A stretch of DNA of 35,004 nucleotides, from positions 1-35,004 of the forward strand of contig JALQTJ010000014.1 in assembly GCA_023264015.1 (NCBI GenBank), written 5' to 3'. Source of the stretch: Flavobacteriaceae bacterium (GTDB lineage: Bacteria; Bacteroidota; Bacteroidia; Flavobacteriales; Flavobacteriaceae). Position 1 is the first letter of the stretch. Each line of letters opens with the position of its first letter. This document shows positions 16,441-24,666 of this stretch, one piece after another. The notes beneath the pieces were generated by a model. The model had not been told where the DNA came from and made no database searches. It saw only the letters and a list, made by a program, of their open reading frames with translations. A program made the position numbers and the translations under genes.

Positions 16441-17601
16441 TCAGTCCGTCTCTTTTAAACTACCATTATAGAGCCGGTATCCTTGTAATTTCGCCTCGAG
16501 CTTTCCATTGTAGAGTTTAATCTTTTTAAAAGGCTTTAGACCAAGGTGTTTAAGGGCTTCTAGATTCGAGCTAATCAACCAAGCCTCACTATCGCTGTAA
16601 TGCTGTTTTAGTGTATTTCCGATCTCTTTATAAAAGGGTATTTCGTCAATATCTAGGCGTTCTCCATAAGGCGGATTAAAGACCATGTGCAAGGGAGATG
16701 CTGTCGGCGGAAGTGTCTTAAAAAAATCAGCGCGTTGAACGTGAATATACTCCGAGAGACCAGCGTTCTCGGCATTTTCTTCTGTCTTGCGAACTGCACT
16801 TGGAGCCTTGTCTTGAGCATAAATAGTAAAGGGGAACTCTTTCACCTTATTCAGGGCAGACTCTTTAATTTTTTCCCATAATGCTGCATCAAATGAATTC
16901 CAATGCATGAAAGAGTAAGAGGTGCGGTGAATCCCGTGAGGAATCTTACACGCCATTAATGCCGCTTCTATCGCCAAAGTGCCGCTCCCACACATGGGGT
17001 CGAAAAAATTGCGCTGTCCATGCCAGTCACTCAAGTGCAAAATACCTGCAGCAAGCACTTCATTAATAGGCGCGATATTGGTAACCGTCTTGTAGCCTCG
17101 TTGATGAAGTGAAGCACCAGAACTATCTAATGCAACACTCAGCGTGTCGTTACTCAAATGCAAATTGATACGAATTTGAGGATCAGAAGTGTCTACCGAT
17201 GGGCGTTTTCGAGTCTTTTCTCTAAAATAATCTACAATGGCATCCTTAGCCTTTTGTGAGAGAAATAAAGAGTTAGTAAAGCGATCCGAGAAGAGTCCAG
17301 AATCTATGGCGAAGGTCTTTTCAGGAGAGAAGTACTGCTGCCAAGGAATACTCTTGACTGCATCGTAGAGTTGTTCTTGATTAGTCACTCTAAACGTTCC
17401 GATTGGCATGAGGATTCTCAGTGCACACCCCAACGAGAAATTTGCCTTGTACATAAACCCTAGATCGCCTTCAAAAGCGACCATACGATTCAACTCTTTG
17501 ATATTTTTTGCCCCTAGGCTCCTAAGTTCTTTGGCCAAAATAGATTCAAAACCATAAAAGGTTTTAGCTAAAAAGCGTGTGTTTTGGTCCGAATGCTTCA
17601 T
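16441..17601 (-). CDS. THUMP-domain RNA methyltransferase (RlmL N-half/YcbY-like)
   Basis: SAM-dependent RNA N2-guanine methyltransferase family, related to the N-terminal half of RlmL (m2G2445 of 23S rRNA in E. coli). From the ATG at 17601 it has 386 residues; a TTG ten codons upstream is also in frame but overlaps the divergent promoter. The THUMP domain spans about 40-155 (RITNQEQLY-like block, RINLHLSNDTLSVALDSS), followed by RGYK and the Rossmann domain with NFFDPMCGSGTLAIEAA and the catalytic NPPYGERL motif. E. coli RlmL is a fusion with a second methyltransferase (RlmK); here that half is absent, as usual outside gammaproteobacteria. It is divergent from the ZIP gene with 29 bp between. 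Confidence 0.88.
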   Translation of the reverse strand: MKHSDQNTRFLAKTFYGFESILAKELRSLGAKNIKELNRMVAFEGDLGFMYKANFSLGCALRILMPIGTFRVTNQEQLYDAVKSIPWQQYFSPEKTFAIDSGLFSDRFTNSLFLSQKAKDAIVDYFREKTRKRPSVDTSDPQIRINLHLSNDTLSVALDSSGASLHQRGYKTVTNIAPINEVLAAGILHLSDWHGQRNFFDPMCGSGTLAIEAALMACKIPHGIHRTSYSFMHWNSFDAALWEKIKESALNKVKEFPFTIYAQDKAPSAVRKTEENAENAGLSEYIHVQRADFFKTLPPTASPLHMVFNPPYGERLDIDEIPFYKEIGNTLKQHYSDSEAWLISSNLEALKHLGLKPFKKIKLYNGKLEAKLQGYRLYNGSLKETD

Positions 17602-17618
17602 GGGTAGGTTATTTGATC

Positions 17619-17626
17619 TATTTTTG
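17619..17626 (+). promoter_or_regulatory. ZIP gene promoter -7 box, 4 bases before the ATG
   Basis: TATTTTTG matches TAnnTTTG and is followed by AGCA and the ATG at 17631, which implies a leaderless transcript. A -33 TTG is not obvious. No Zur- or Fur-like palindrome was recognised around it. Confidence 0.4.
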
Positions 17627-17630
17627 AGCA

Positions 17631-18317
17631 ATGATTCGTTCTGCGCTATTTGCTCTTCCTGTAATAGCTGTTTTAATTGGTGTGCTTATCGCCGTGCTCG
17701 TGGAGCGCAAATCAAAGTCTCCTCTTTGGATCCTTTTACCTTTCAGCGGCTCATTCTTGCTCTCGATCACTCTTTTTGATCTCATGCCAGAACTGTTTTC
17801 AGCACCTGAAACCAAAGGTATATCTCTTGCAGTACTCTGTGGAATCTTACTTCAAATATTTTTAGAGTTCTTTTCAAAGGGTGCAGAACACGGTCACGTA
17901 CACCTTTCAGATTCAGGAGAAAATCGCCCCTATTACTTCTCAGTTTTCATGGCATTGTTTATTCATGCTTTTTTAGAAGGGGCTCCTCTCGCTCATATTG
18001 AAACTCTTAGTATCGCTGTTTTTCTGCATAAGATTCCGATCGCAATGGTAGTCTATCAATTTCTGAAAAAAGCGAATTTCAGCACGACGCGTGCCTTTGT
18101 GTTGTTGACGTGTTTCGCCATGATGACCCCTCTTGGGCTCTATTTAGGTCACGTTTTGGCTGAAAGTAACCTTAGCGTATATGTAGATGCCCTTTCGGCA
18201 GGGATCTTTCTGCACGTCTCTACCGTTATCCTTTTTGAGTCTGAGAAAGGCCATCGCTTTAATGCCAAGAAAGTGCTTGCCATCGTTGCGGCTATTGCGA
18301 TTGCTTACCTGCTTTAG
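17631..18317 (+). CDS. ZIP-family metal transporter
   Basis: Inner-membrane permease likely importing Zn2+ or another divalent metal. The 228 residues hold seven or eight hydrophobic segments. The cytoplasmic loop after the third carries a histidine cluster EHGHVH (86-91). The metal-site helices read HAFLEGAP (H112, E115) and FLHKIPIAM (H133), the order expected for TM4 and TM5 of ZIP proteins. In canonical ZIPs TM5 reads HExP; the lysine in place of Glu here (HKIP) also occurs in other ZIP subgroups but may change selectivity. The last 26 bp overlap the end of the converging GT39 gene. Confidence 0.85.
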   Translation: MIRSALFALPVIAVLIGVLIAVLVERKSKSPLWILLPFSGSFLLSITLFDLMPELFSAPETKGISLAVLCGILLQIFLEFFSKGAEHGHVHLSDSGENRPYYFSVFMALFIHAFLEGAPLAHIETLSIAVFLHKIPIAMVVYQFLKKANFSTTRAFVLLTCFAMMTPLGLYLGHVLAESNLSVYVDALSAGIFLHVSTVILFESEKGHRFNAKKVLAIVAAIAIAYLL

Positions 18318-19893
18318 TCACACGCCAAATGCGCGTGCTGTTATCTTCAAACAAAGCAGGGGCCTCTAGGATCATTTCATAATGTTCACTTAAAAACTCA
18401 AGATCTACAGCCTCCTTGGTGTTGGTTAGCACGAAGATTTCAGGGTTCTGTGCGGTTCGTTTTTGGAGGGTGTCAGCATCCTCGATTCGGTCAAAGGTGC
18501 GCTGGGTTTGAATTAAAAAGGCCGGATCTAGTCGCTTATATACCACCACCTCTCTATCGGCAATAAGCGGTAGTGATTTAGCTACAGGAGAATACGCATT
18601 CATTGTTGGAAACACCCACCCCCATAGCAACCAACCTATGAGCATCCAATTCAAAGCTAAAGCCAAAACAAAGGGTAAAGGAGCTAGATCTTTATGACGT
18701 AAAAGCAATGCTAAGGCCCCTATACTTATGGGAAGAAATGCACTACTTAAATAACTAAGATCGCCTAAGGCCGGATGCTGTTTCAAGCCGAAATATGCTC
18801 CTACAACAGCTGCTATTCCGAGGACGATAAGACTGATGAGTCCCCATTGAAGTGTTTTGCGAGAGGCTTGTTCTTGCAGTCGCGCCAAATAATCAGCGAT
18901 TAAAACACCTAAGAAAGCAAAGGCAGGCATAGGATAATTCGGAAGCTTAGTATCTGAAAAACTAAAAAAGACAACGATGACGAGTCCTACCGAGAAACAG
19001 AATCTGATGAAGTCCTGATCCCATCTTGCTTTATAAGCCTTAAACCATGCAGGTATAAGCCAAACACCGAAAGGCAATAGCCCAACAAGAACCCAGGCCG
19101 TAGTGAGGATAAAAGGCCCACCATGCCCTTCTTTTTGATCGCTAAAACGATTGAGGTTATGGTCTAAAAAGAAGCCTTCAGTAAAGGCTCCATCTGTAGC
19201 AACATGAGCCCCAATATACCAGGGAGCCGCAATACAAAGAGAGAACAACACTCCCAAAAAAGGATAAAAACTCAAGAGATAGCGCCAGCTTAATTTCTTA
19301 GAAAAACCCAAGTATACGAGTGCGGTTAAAGCCACAATGACTAAAGCGATTGGACCTTTAGAGAGCAACCCTAAACCCAAAAAAGTATACGCTAGTAACA
19401 AGCTCTTCTTTGAAGGCCTTTGATCGTGATCGAAAAAATAAAGTAAAGAGGCCGTTACAAAGAGAATCAAAAATGGATCAGGAACTGCTAGGTGAAACTC
19501 TTGAGCAAAAAGCAGACTGCTACTTAGAACCAAGGCAGTCATACCTGCTGTATGCCAATGGAGATAACGCTCAACAGATCGCGTGATAAGCACAAGCATA
19601 ACGGCTCCTGCAACTGCCGAAAAAAAACGAGCAGCAAAAGGACCTACACCAAACAAGCTGTACGACAACATCATTAAGAAATAATGAAAAGGTGGCTTAT
19701 CAGTTCTTAATTCGCCATTGAAGGTGGGAACAAAATAATTCTGACTCACCAACATCTCTCGGGCTGCCTCACTATTCTTGGCCTCATCGAGTATGTAGAT
19801 TGGGAAAGCAGCACTAAATGCCGAAAACAATACAAAACCGACCAAACCAATAAGGTAGTACCTGTAACTAAACACCAACGCTTTTATTTCCAT
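18292..19893 (-). CDS. ArnT-like membrane glycosyltransferase (GT39/GT83)
   Basis: Polytopic inner-membrane glycosyltransferase that uses a polyprenyl-phosphate sugar, as ArnT and PMT proteins do. The 533 residues have about 12 hydrophobic segments. The first periplasmic loop carries YILDEAKNSEAAREML, the DE..(A)REM block of the ArnT/PMT family, and then TDKPPFHYFLMM, which resembles the conserved KPPL/Y..L motif. The C-terminal 110 residues form a soluble periplasmic domain. The acceptor is unknown; lipid A or an exported glycan are the usual candidates. Its start overlaps the end of the upstream PAP2 gene by 10 bp, so the two are coupled and may act on related lipid-linked substrates. Confidence 0.87.
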   Translation of the reverse strand: MEIKALVFSYRYYLIGLVGFVLFSAFSAAFPIYILDEAKNSEAAREMLVSQNYFVPTFNGELRTDKPPFHYFLMMLSYSLFGVGPFAARFFSAVAGAVMLVLITRSVERYLHWHTAGMTALVLSSSLLFAQEFHLAVPDPFLILFVTASLLYFFDHDQRPSKKSLLLAYTFLGLGLLSKGPIALVIVALTALVYLGFSKKLSWRYLLSFYPFLGVLFSLCIAAPWYIGAHVATDGAFTEGFFLDHNLNRFSDQKEGHGGPFILTTAWVLVGLLPFGVWLIPAWFKAYKARWDQDFIRFCFSVGLVIVVFFSFSDTKLPNYPMPAFAFLGVLIADYLARLQEQASRKTLQWGLISLIVLGIAAVVGAYFGLKQHPALGDLSYLSSAFLPISIGALALLLRHKDLAPLPFVLALALNWMLIGWLLWGWVFPTMNAYSPVAKSLPLIADREVVVYKRLDPAFLIQTQRTFDRIEDADTLQKRTAQNPEIFVLTNTKEAVDLEFLSEHYEMILEAPALFEDNSTRIWRVTKAGKQSQ

Positions 19894-20531
19894 TGCAATC
19901 GATTATGATGCCATTTGCGCGGATTAGAATCAACTATCCACTGTGCTAAAACGGTAGAACAACACCCAAATAAGGCTCCTGTGTAAATATCCTGAAACCA
20001 ATGCTGTCCAAGATAAACCCTTGATAAGGCTGCAATGGCTGCAACAAGCACTAATCCGTAGGTTAGACTCTTTTTTTGAGCATACACTGCAATGAATGAG
20101 GCAAAGAAAAATACGGTAGTGGTATGTCCTGACGGAAAACTGTTCAATAGTTTCATAGATACCCCTTCAACCCATTGGTAATGCTCTACTACTCCAGTCT
20201 CTGAAAAATAACCATAAGGGCGCAAAGCACCTTTTGCTAGCCATTGCTTAAAAAGATGAACAAAAAATCCATGAATTAGAAAGCCAACGGTAAACTTAAA
20301 AGGCCAGGTAAAGGGTTTCTTGTAAAAGAAAAAGAGCAGTAGTAATAATGCGTAGGAAGCGTCGCCAAGGTAAGTAATGTTTTTAAAAAAGACATCTAAA
20401 AAGGGATTGTGCATCGCGTTGAGTTGAGCAAAAATCGTCCCTTTTTCTAGACCAAGTAAAGGCGTACTGAACAGCACCACCATAAAAAAAGGTAGAATGG
20501 GTTTTAAGTGGTAAGCCTTAAAGTCGATCAT
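19884..20531 (-). CDS. PAP2-family membrane phosphatase
   Basis: Integral membrane phosphatase of the type-2 phosphatidic acid phosphatase family; likely substrates are undecaprenyl-pyrophosphate, lipid A phosphates or phosphatidyl-glycerol phosphate. From the ATG at 20531 it has 215 residues and about six membrane segments. All three motifs are present: K95..R104-P105 (KQWLAKGALRP), PSGH at 133-136, and R171..H177..D181 (SRVYLGQHWFQD). A TTG three codons further upstream overlaps the promoter box and is disfavoured. It overlaps the GT39 gene downstream by 10 bp. A phosphatase that releases polyprenyl phosphate and a polyprenyl-dependent transferase would fit one pathway, but this is inference. 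Confidence 0.88.
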   Translation of the reverse strand: MIDFKAYHLKPILPFFMVVLFSTPLLGLEKGTIFAQLNAMHNPFLDVFFKNITYLGDASYALLLLLFFFYKKPFTWPFKFTVGFLIHGFFVHLFKQWLAKGALRPYGYFSETGVVEHYQWVEGVSMKLLNSFPSGHTTTVFFFASFIAVYAQKKSLTYGLVLVAAIAALSRVYLGQHWFQDIYTGALFGCCSTVLAQWIVDSNPRKWHHNRLQWK

Positions 20532-20537
20532 CGGCTT

Positions 20538-20545
20538 CAAAATTA
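20538..20545 (-). promoter_or_regulatory. PAP2-GT39 promoter -7 box, 6 bases before the ATG
   Basis: Minus-strand TAATTTTG matches TAnnTTTG. It ends 6 bases before the ATG at 20531, which suggests a leaderless mRNA if the ATG rather than the TTG is used. No clear -33 element was found. Confidence 0.4.
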
Positions 20546-20559
20546 AGCATTAAACAGAG

Positions 20560-20590
20560 TTTGGGTGAGCCCACGAGATAACTATCTTTG
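20560..20590 (+). promoter_or_regulatory. thrS operon promoter
   Basis: TTTG at 20560-20563 and TATCTTTG at 20583-20590 are separated by 19 bp, a consensus Bacteroidota promoter. The leader would be about 17-18 bases and contains TAAAA five bases before the ATG, the A-rich initiation element described for Flavobacterium. There is no room for a T-box. Confidence 0.75.
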
Positions 20591-20611
20591 CCACTTATTT
20601 AGTAAAATCTC

Positions 20612-22561
20612 ATGATTCAGATAACGCTTCCAGACGGCGCCGTAAAAGAATTTCAGTCAGGTACCACTCCTTATGACGTGGCCAGTTCAATTAGTGAAGG
20701 TTTAGCCCGAGCAGTCTTATCGGCTCGCTTCAATGAAAAGATCATTGAACTTTCAACACCACTAACCGAAGACGGTGCATTGACCTTGTTTACCTGGAAT
20801 AACGAAGAAGGAAAAAAGGCGTTTTGGCACTCGAGCGCTCACCTATTAGCGCAGGCATTGGAAGAATTGTATCCGGGGATTAAGCTTACTATCGGTCCAG
20901 CAATCGAAAATGGATTTTACTATGATGTAGATTTCGGGGGCCACACCGTCTCAGATAAGGATTTTAAAGCTATTGAAGACAAAGCACTTGAGATCGCAAG
21001 AGGAAAGCACGAATTCAAGATGCGCTCGGTATCGAAAAAAGAGGCCTTAGCGCATTATCAAGGGCAAAATAATGAGTTCAAAATCGAACTCATTGAAGGC
21101 CTAACCGATGGAGATATCACTTTCTGTGATCACAGTACATTCACAGATTTATGCCGCGGAGGACACTTGCCAAATACCGGACACGTCAAAGCCTTTAAAA
21201 TTTTGAGTATTGCTGGGGCTTACTGGCGCGGTGACGAAAACAAGCCCCAACTGACGCGGGTTTACGGTATCTCTTTTCCCAAACAGAAAGAACTTACTGA
21301 ATATTTAGAACGCATAGAAGAAGCGAAACAACGCGATCACAGAAAACTTGGAAAAGAGCTTGAACTCTTTACGTTTTCAGCAAAGGTGGGGCAAGGATTA
21401 CCGCTATGGCTTCCGAAAGGTGCAGCACTCAGAGAGCGACTTGAAAACTTTTTGAAGGCAGCACAAAAGAAAGCCGGTTACGAAATGGTAGTTTCTCCTC
21501 ATATCGGTCAAAAAGAGTTGTACGTAACCTCAGGGCATTATGCCAAATACGGCGAAGACAGTTTTCAGCCTATTAAAACACCTAAAGAAGACGAGGAGTT
21601 TTTACTTAAACCCATGAACTGTCCGCATCACTGTGAGATATTCAATGCAACGCGATTCAGTTACAAAGATCTTCCTAAGCGCTTCGCCGAATTCGGAACG
21701 GTTTACCGTTACGAACAGAGTGGTGAACTTCATGGACTAACGAGAGTGCGCGGATTTACTCAAGACGACGCACATATTTTTTGTACCCAAGAACAACTAC
21801 TCTCTGAGTTTGAAAATGTGATCGACTTAACCCTTTATGTGTTAGGGTCTTTAGGATTCGAAGATTTCACGGCACAGGTTAGTGTTCGTGACCTAGAAAA
21901 ACCCGAAAAATACATCGGAGAGAAAGAAAATTGGGATAAGGCCGAAGCAGCGATCATAAAGGCTGCAGAAAACAAAGGCCTGAAGTATATTATTGAATCA
22001 GGCGAAGCGGCATTCTATGGACCAAAGCTTGACTTCATGATCAAGGACGCACTAGGAAGAAAGTGGCAATTAGGAACCATTCAGGTGGATTATAACCTAC
22101 CTGTGCGTTTTGACCTTAGCTACAAAGGGAGCGATAACGAGTATCACCGCCCCGTTATGATCCACCGCGCACCCTTCGGAAGCATGGAGCGCTTCATTGC
22201 CCTGCTGTTAGAACATACTGGAGGCAACTTCCCGGTTTGGCTTATTCCCGTTCAAGTAGAAGTACTTCCTGTGAGTGAGCGCTTTGAAAATTATGCCCGA
22301 AAAGTTTTAAAATCGCTAGAAAATCACGAAATTCGCGCCCTCATTGATGCTCGAAATGAGACGGTTGGAAAGAAGATTCGAGAAGCAGAAATGAAAAAGG
22401 TGCCGTTTATGATAGTAATCGGAGAGCAAGAAGAGGCCGAAGGGCTTATTTCTGTTCGTAAGCACGGCGGCGAAAGCCTAGGTACGATGAGCGTTGAAGC
22501 ATTCGCAGAAATGATTAATGCCCAGATTGCCGAAAGTGTAAAGCCTTTTAGAGAAGTGTAA
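20612..22561 (+). CDS. thrS: Threonine--tRNA ligase
   Basis: Class II synthetase that charges tRNA-Thr and edits mischarged Ser. The 649 residues cover the TGS domain (1-61), the editing domain with H73/H77 (HSSAH) and C181/H185 (CRGGH), the catalytic core and the anticodon-binding domain (about 540-640). Zinc ligands C337 (MNCPHH), H388 (DDAHIF) and H518 (MIHRA) match the family spacing. Motif 2 is around RYEQSGELHGLTRVRGF, and motif 3 is GSMERFIALL. It is the first gene of thrS-infC-rpmI-rplT, a classical translation operon; infC begins 17 bp after the stop. Confidence 0.98.
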   Translation: MIQITLPDGAVKEFQSGTTPYDVASSISEGLARAVLSARFNEKIIELSTPLTEDGALTLFTWNNEEGKKAFWHSSAHLLAQALEELYPGIKLTIGPAIENGFYYDVDFGGHTVSDKDFKAIEDKALEIARGKHEFKMRSVSKKEALAHYQGQNNEFKIELIEGLTDGDITFCDHSTFTDLCRGGHLPNTGHVKAFKILSIAGAYWRGDENKPQLTRVYGISFPKQKELTEYLERIEEAKQRDHRKLGKELELFTFSAKVGQGLPLWLPKGAALRERLENFLKAAQKKAGYEMVVSPHIGQKELYVTSGHYAKYGEDSFQPIKTPKEDEEFLLKPMNCPHHCEIFNATRFSYKDLPKRFAEFGTVYRYEQSGELHGLTRVRGFTQDDAHIFCTQEQLLSEFENVIDLTLYVLGSLGFEDFTAQVSVRDLEKPEKYIGEKENWDKAEAAIIKAAENKGLKYIIESGEAAFYGPKLDFMIKDALGRKWQLGTIQVDYNLPVRFDLSYKGSDNEYHRPVMIHRAPFGSMERFIALLLEHTGGNFPVWLIPVQVEVLPVSERFENYARKVLKSLENHEIRALIDARNETVGKKIREAEMKKVPFMIVIGEQEEAEGLISVRKHGGESLGTMSVEAFAEMINAQIAESVKPFREV

Positions 22562-22578
22562 CCAAAACTTGAGTAACC

Positions 22579-23139
22579 ATAGCAATACGTAGAAAAAGAA
22601 CCAAGCCGCAGCCTAGGCGCAGCATGGAAAATCCCCACAACATCAATGGGGATATCACAGCAAATGAAATCCGTCTAGTCGGAGACAACGTTGAAGTTGG
22701 GGTGTACCCTCTGAATAAGGCGTTAGAAATCGCTAGAGAACAAGAGCTTGATCTTGTTGAAATTTCACCTAAGGCTGTTCCTCCGGTTTGTAAGGTTATC
22801 GATTACAAGAAGTTTCTTTACGAACAAAAGAAACGCGAGAAGGTAATCAAAGCGAAGGCTACTAAAGTTGTCATCAAAGAGATCCGATTCGGACCTCAAA
22901 CCGATGACCATGATTTTGAATTTAAAAAGCGTCATGCTGAAAAATTCTTGAAAGAAGGTGCAAAATTGAAGGCCTTCGTTTTTTTCAAAGGACGCTCTAT
23001 CGTATATAAAGATCAAGGAGAAATCTTGTTGCTTCGACTGGCACAAGAACTTGAAGAGTTTGGAAAAGTAGAGCAAATGCCACAGCTCGAGGGAAAACGA
23101 ATGACCATGTTCATTGCCCCAAAAGTGGCGAAAAAGTAG
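22579..23139 (+). CDS. infC: Translation initiation factor IF-3, probable ATA start
   Basis: Binds the 30S subunit, checks start codon and initiator tRNA, and prevents 50S joining. The domains are the N-domain ([20 protein letters not shown], about 23-42), a lysine-rich linker and the C-domain ([17 protein letters not shown] onward). The first in-frame ATG is at 22624, but the same frame upstream encodes [14 protein letters not shown], the basic N-terminus normal for Bacteroidota IF-3 (MAIRRKR-like), preceded by ATA at 22579 and bounded by a TGA at 22570. The gene therefore most likely starts at ATA, giving 186 residues. E. coli infC uses AUU and is autoregulated through it; the same logic would apply here. 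The ATG alternative gives 171 residues. Confidence 0.93.
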   Translation: MAIRRKRTKPQPRRSMENPHNINGDITANEIRLVGDNVEVGVYPLNKALEIAREQELDLVEISPKAVPPVCKVIDYKKFLYEQKKREKVIKAKATKVVIKEIRFGPQTDDHDFEFKKRHAEKFLKEGAKLKAFVFFKGRSIVYKDQGEILLLRLAQELEEFGKVEQMPQLEGKRMTMFIAPKVAKK

Positions 23140-23162
23140 ATTGCGGAATTAATAAATAGATC

Positions 23163-23360
23163 ATGCCAAAGATGAAAACTAAATCCAGTGCTAAAAAGCG
23201 TTTTACGCTTACTGGTTCTGGAAAGATTAAACGCAAGCACGCGTTTAAAAGTCACATTCTAACGAAAAAGTCAAAGAAACGTAAGTTGAAGCTTACGCAT
23301 TCTGGACTCGTTCACGATGCAGATGTAAACAGCATTAAAGAACAGCTTCGTTTGAAGTAA
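23163..23360 (+). CDS. rpmI: Large ribosomal subunit protein bL35
   Basis: Ribosomal protein of the 50S subunit, 65 residues and very basic. It opens [14 protein letters not shown] and contains the family block [19 protein letters not shown]. It lies 23 bp behind infC and 89 bp before rplT, the usual infC-rpmI-rplT order. Expression is probably controlled together with L20. Confidence 0.97.
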   Translation: MPKMKTKSSAKKRFTLTGSGKIKRKHAFKSHILTKKSKKRKLKLTHSGLVHDADVNSIKEQLRLK

Positions 23361-23392
23361 AACACCCGTAATTCGGTATTTTTTAACCCTGG

Positions 23393-23431
23393 AGTTTGGC
23401 CGTTAAAAGAATCACCTCGTGATCGCCAACT
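23393..23431 (+). promoter_or_regulatory. Folded leader in front of rplT, candidate L20 control site
   Basis: In the 89-bp gap between rpmI and rplT, AGTTTGGC (23393-23400) pairs with GCCAACT (23425-23431) with one bulged T. Inside, ATCAC (23411-23415) and GTGAT (23419-23423) form a tight hairpin with loop CTC. There is no U-run, so it is not a terminator. L20 autoregulation by an mRNA site that mimics 23S rRNA is known in E. coli and Bacillus; that this element serves it is inference. Confidence 0.4.
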
Positions 23432-23449
23432 ACAAAAACAAAAACAAGT

Positions 23450-23794
23450 ATGCCAAGATCAGTTAATTCAGTTGCTTCTAGAGCACGAAGAAAAAAAATC
23501 ATGAAACTCGCCAAAGGATACTTTGGTAGAAGAAAGAATGTTTGGACAGTGGCTAAAAACGCTGTCGAAAAAGCGCTTCTCTATTCGTATAGAGACCGTA
23601 GAAACAAGAAACGCAATTTTAGAGCCTTATGGATTACGCGTATTAACGCAGGAGCCCGTCAACACGGACTTTCTTATTCGCAATTCATGGGCGCCCTAAA
23701 AAAGAATCAAATTGACCTAAACCGTAAGGTACTTGCCGATTTAGCGATGAATGAGCCTGAGGCTTTCAAAGCAATCGTTGAGAAGGTTAAATAA
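23450..23794 (+). CDS. rplT: Large ribosomal subunit protein bL20
   Basis: 50S assembly protein that binds 23S rRNA early; in other bacteria it is also the translational repressor of its own operon. The 114 residues are typical in length. They open [23 protein letters not shown] and contain [26 protein letters not shown] and [21 protein letters not shown]. It is the last gene of the thrS operon and is followed 23 bp later by a strong intrinsic terminator. The preceding gap can fold (see the leader at 23393). Confidence 0.98.
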   Translation: MPRSVNSVASRARRKKIMKLAKGYFGRRKNVWTVAKNAVEKALLYSYRDRRNKKRNFRALWITRINAGARQHGLSYSQFMGALKKNQIDLNRKVLADLAMNEPEAFKAIVEKVK

Positions 23795-23817
23795 AGGTTT
23801 TATTTTCCGCAATACTT

Positions 23818-23856
23818 AAGAATCCCAAGCCTTCTGGTTTGGGATTCTTTATTTTT
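23818..23856 (+). terminator. Intrinsic terminator of the thrS-infC-rpmI-rplT operon
   Basis: A 14-base stem (23818-23831 with 23836-23849, one G-T pair) closes a TTCT loop and is followed by TATTTTT. It is the best terminator in the window. A TTG in frame with the next gene lies inside it, which is why the HAD gene is started at the ATG at 23863. Confidence 0.92.
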
Positions 23857-23862
23857 AGAACT

Positions 23863-24666
23863 ATGGGTATAGATTATACGAAAATAAAGATGGTCGTCAG
23901 TGATATGGACGGCACACTGTTGAATGCTTCTCACCAGGTAAGCCCTCGCTTTTTTGAGCTTTTCACCGAATTGAAGAAAAGAAACATCCGATTTGTTGCC
24001 GCCAGTGGCAGACAGTATCCAAGTATGCGCTCGAAACTTACGCGTATTGCAGACGACATGAGTTTTATTGCAGAAAACGGAGCGCTAATTATCGAAAAAG
24101 AAAAAACCCTTCACACTCAAGAGCTCGGTACTCCATTTATTCAGCGCGTTGTTTCTCAATTGCAAGAGCTTAACGAGGTAGAATCCATTTTATGCAGCGA
24201 GCGGACCGCCTATTCACTCAGCAATAATCTACATTTTCACGGCCTTTTGAAAGAGTACTATGAAGAGCATCGCATCGTAAATACCTTAGATGAAATCACC
24301 GATCCTATTTTAAAAATTGCACTATATCATAAAGAGGGAGGTGAACAGAACATTTATCCGCATTTTAGATCGTTTGAAGAAGAACTCAAAGTGAAGGTCT
24401 CTGGAGATTTCTGGGTTGACATATCAGACATGAATGCCAATAAGGGGTATGCGCTTGAAAAATTACTCTCACACTACAATCTTACACCCAACGAGCTCAT
24501 TGTCTTCGGAGATTACAACAATGACCTTGAGATGCTCGCCTTAACCCCGAATAGTGTAGCGATGGAAAATGCACATCCCGCCGTTTTAAAAGCGGCCAAC
24601 TACAGAACGAGTTCCCATAACGATCATGGGGTTGAACGCATTCTAGAAGAACTATTAAGACATTAA
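23863..24666 (+). CDS. HAD-superfamily phosphatase, Cof/YbjI type
   Basis: Cytosolic phosphatase of the Cof-type IIB HAD subfamily, 267 residues from the ATG at 23863. The catalytic aspartates D14 and D16 lie in VVSDMDGTLL. The thr/ser motif is in FVAASGRQY, the lysine motif is in DMNANKGYALEKL, and motif IV is in VFGDYNNDLEML (GDxxND). The C2 cap spans about 85-190. Members act on sugar phosphates, FMN or PLP; the substrate cannot be read from sequence. It starts 7 bp after the T-run of the upstream terminator and has no clear promoter of its own. Its stop abuts the dnaB stop with no base between. Confidence 0.88.
   Translation: MGIDYTKIKMVVSDMDGTLLNASHQVSPRFFELFTELKKRNIRFVAASGRQYPSMRSKLTRIADDMSFIAENGALIIEKEKTLHTQELGTPFIQRVVSQLQELNEVESILCSERTAYSLSNNLHFHGLLKEYYEEHRIVNTLDEITDPILKIALYHKEGGEQNIYPHFRSFEEELKVKVSGDFWVDISDMNANKGYALEKLLSHYNLTPNELIVFGDYNNDLEMLALTPNSVAMENAHPAVLKAANYRTSSHNDHGVERILEELLRH

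Noticed and set aside
22624-23139. infC started at the first ATG
   Set aside because: It would drop the conserved basic N-terminus that the DNA just upstream still encodes in frame. It is kept only as the alternative.
23839-23862. TTG start for the HAD phosphatase
   Set aside because: The TTG lies inside the stem of the rplT terminator. The ATG at 23863 gives the normal family N-terminus.
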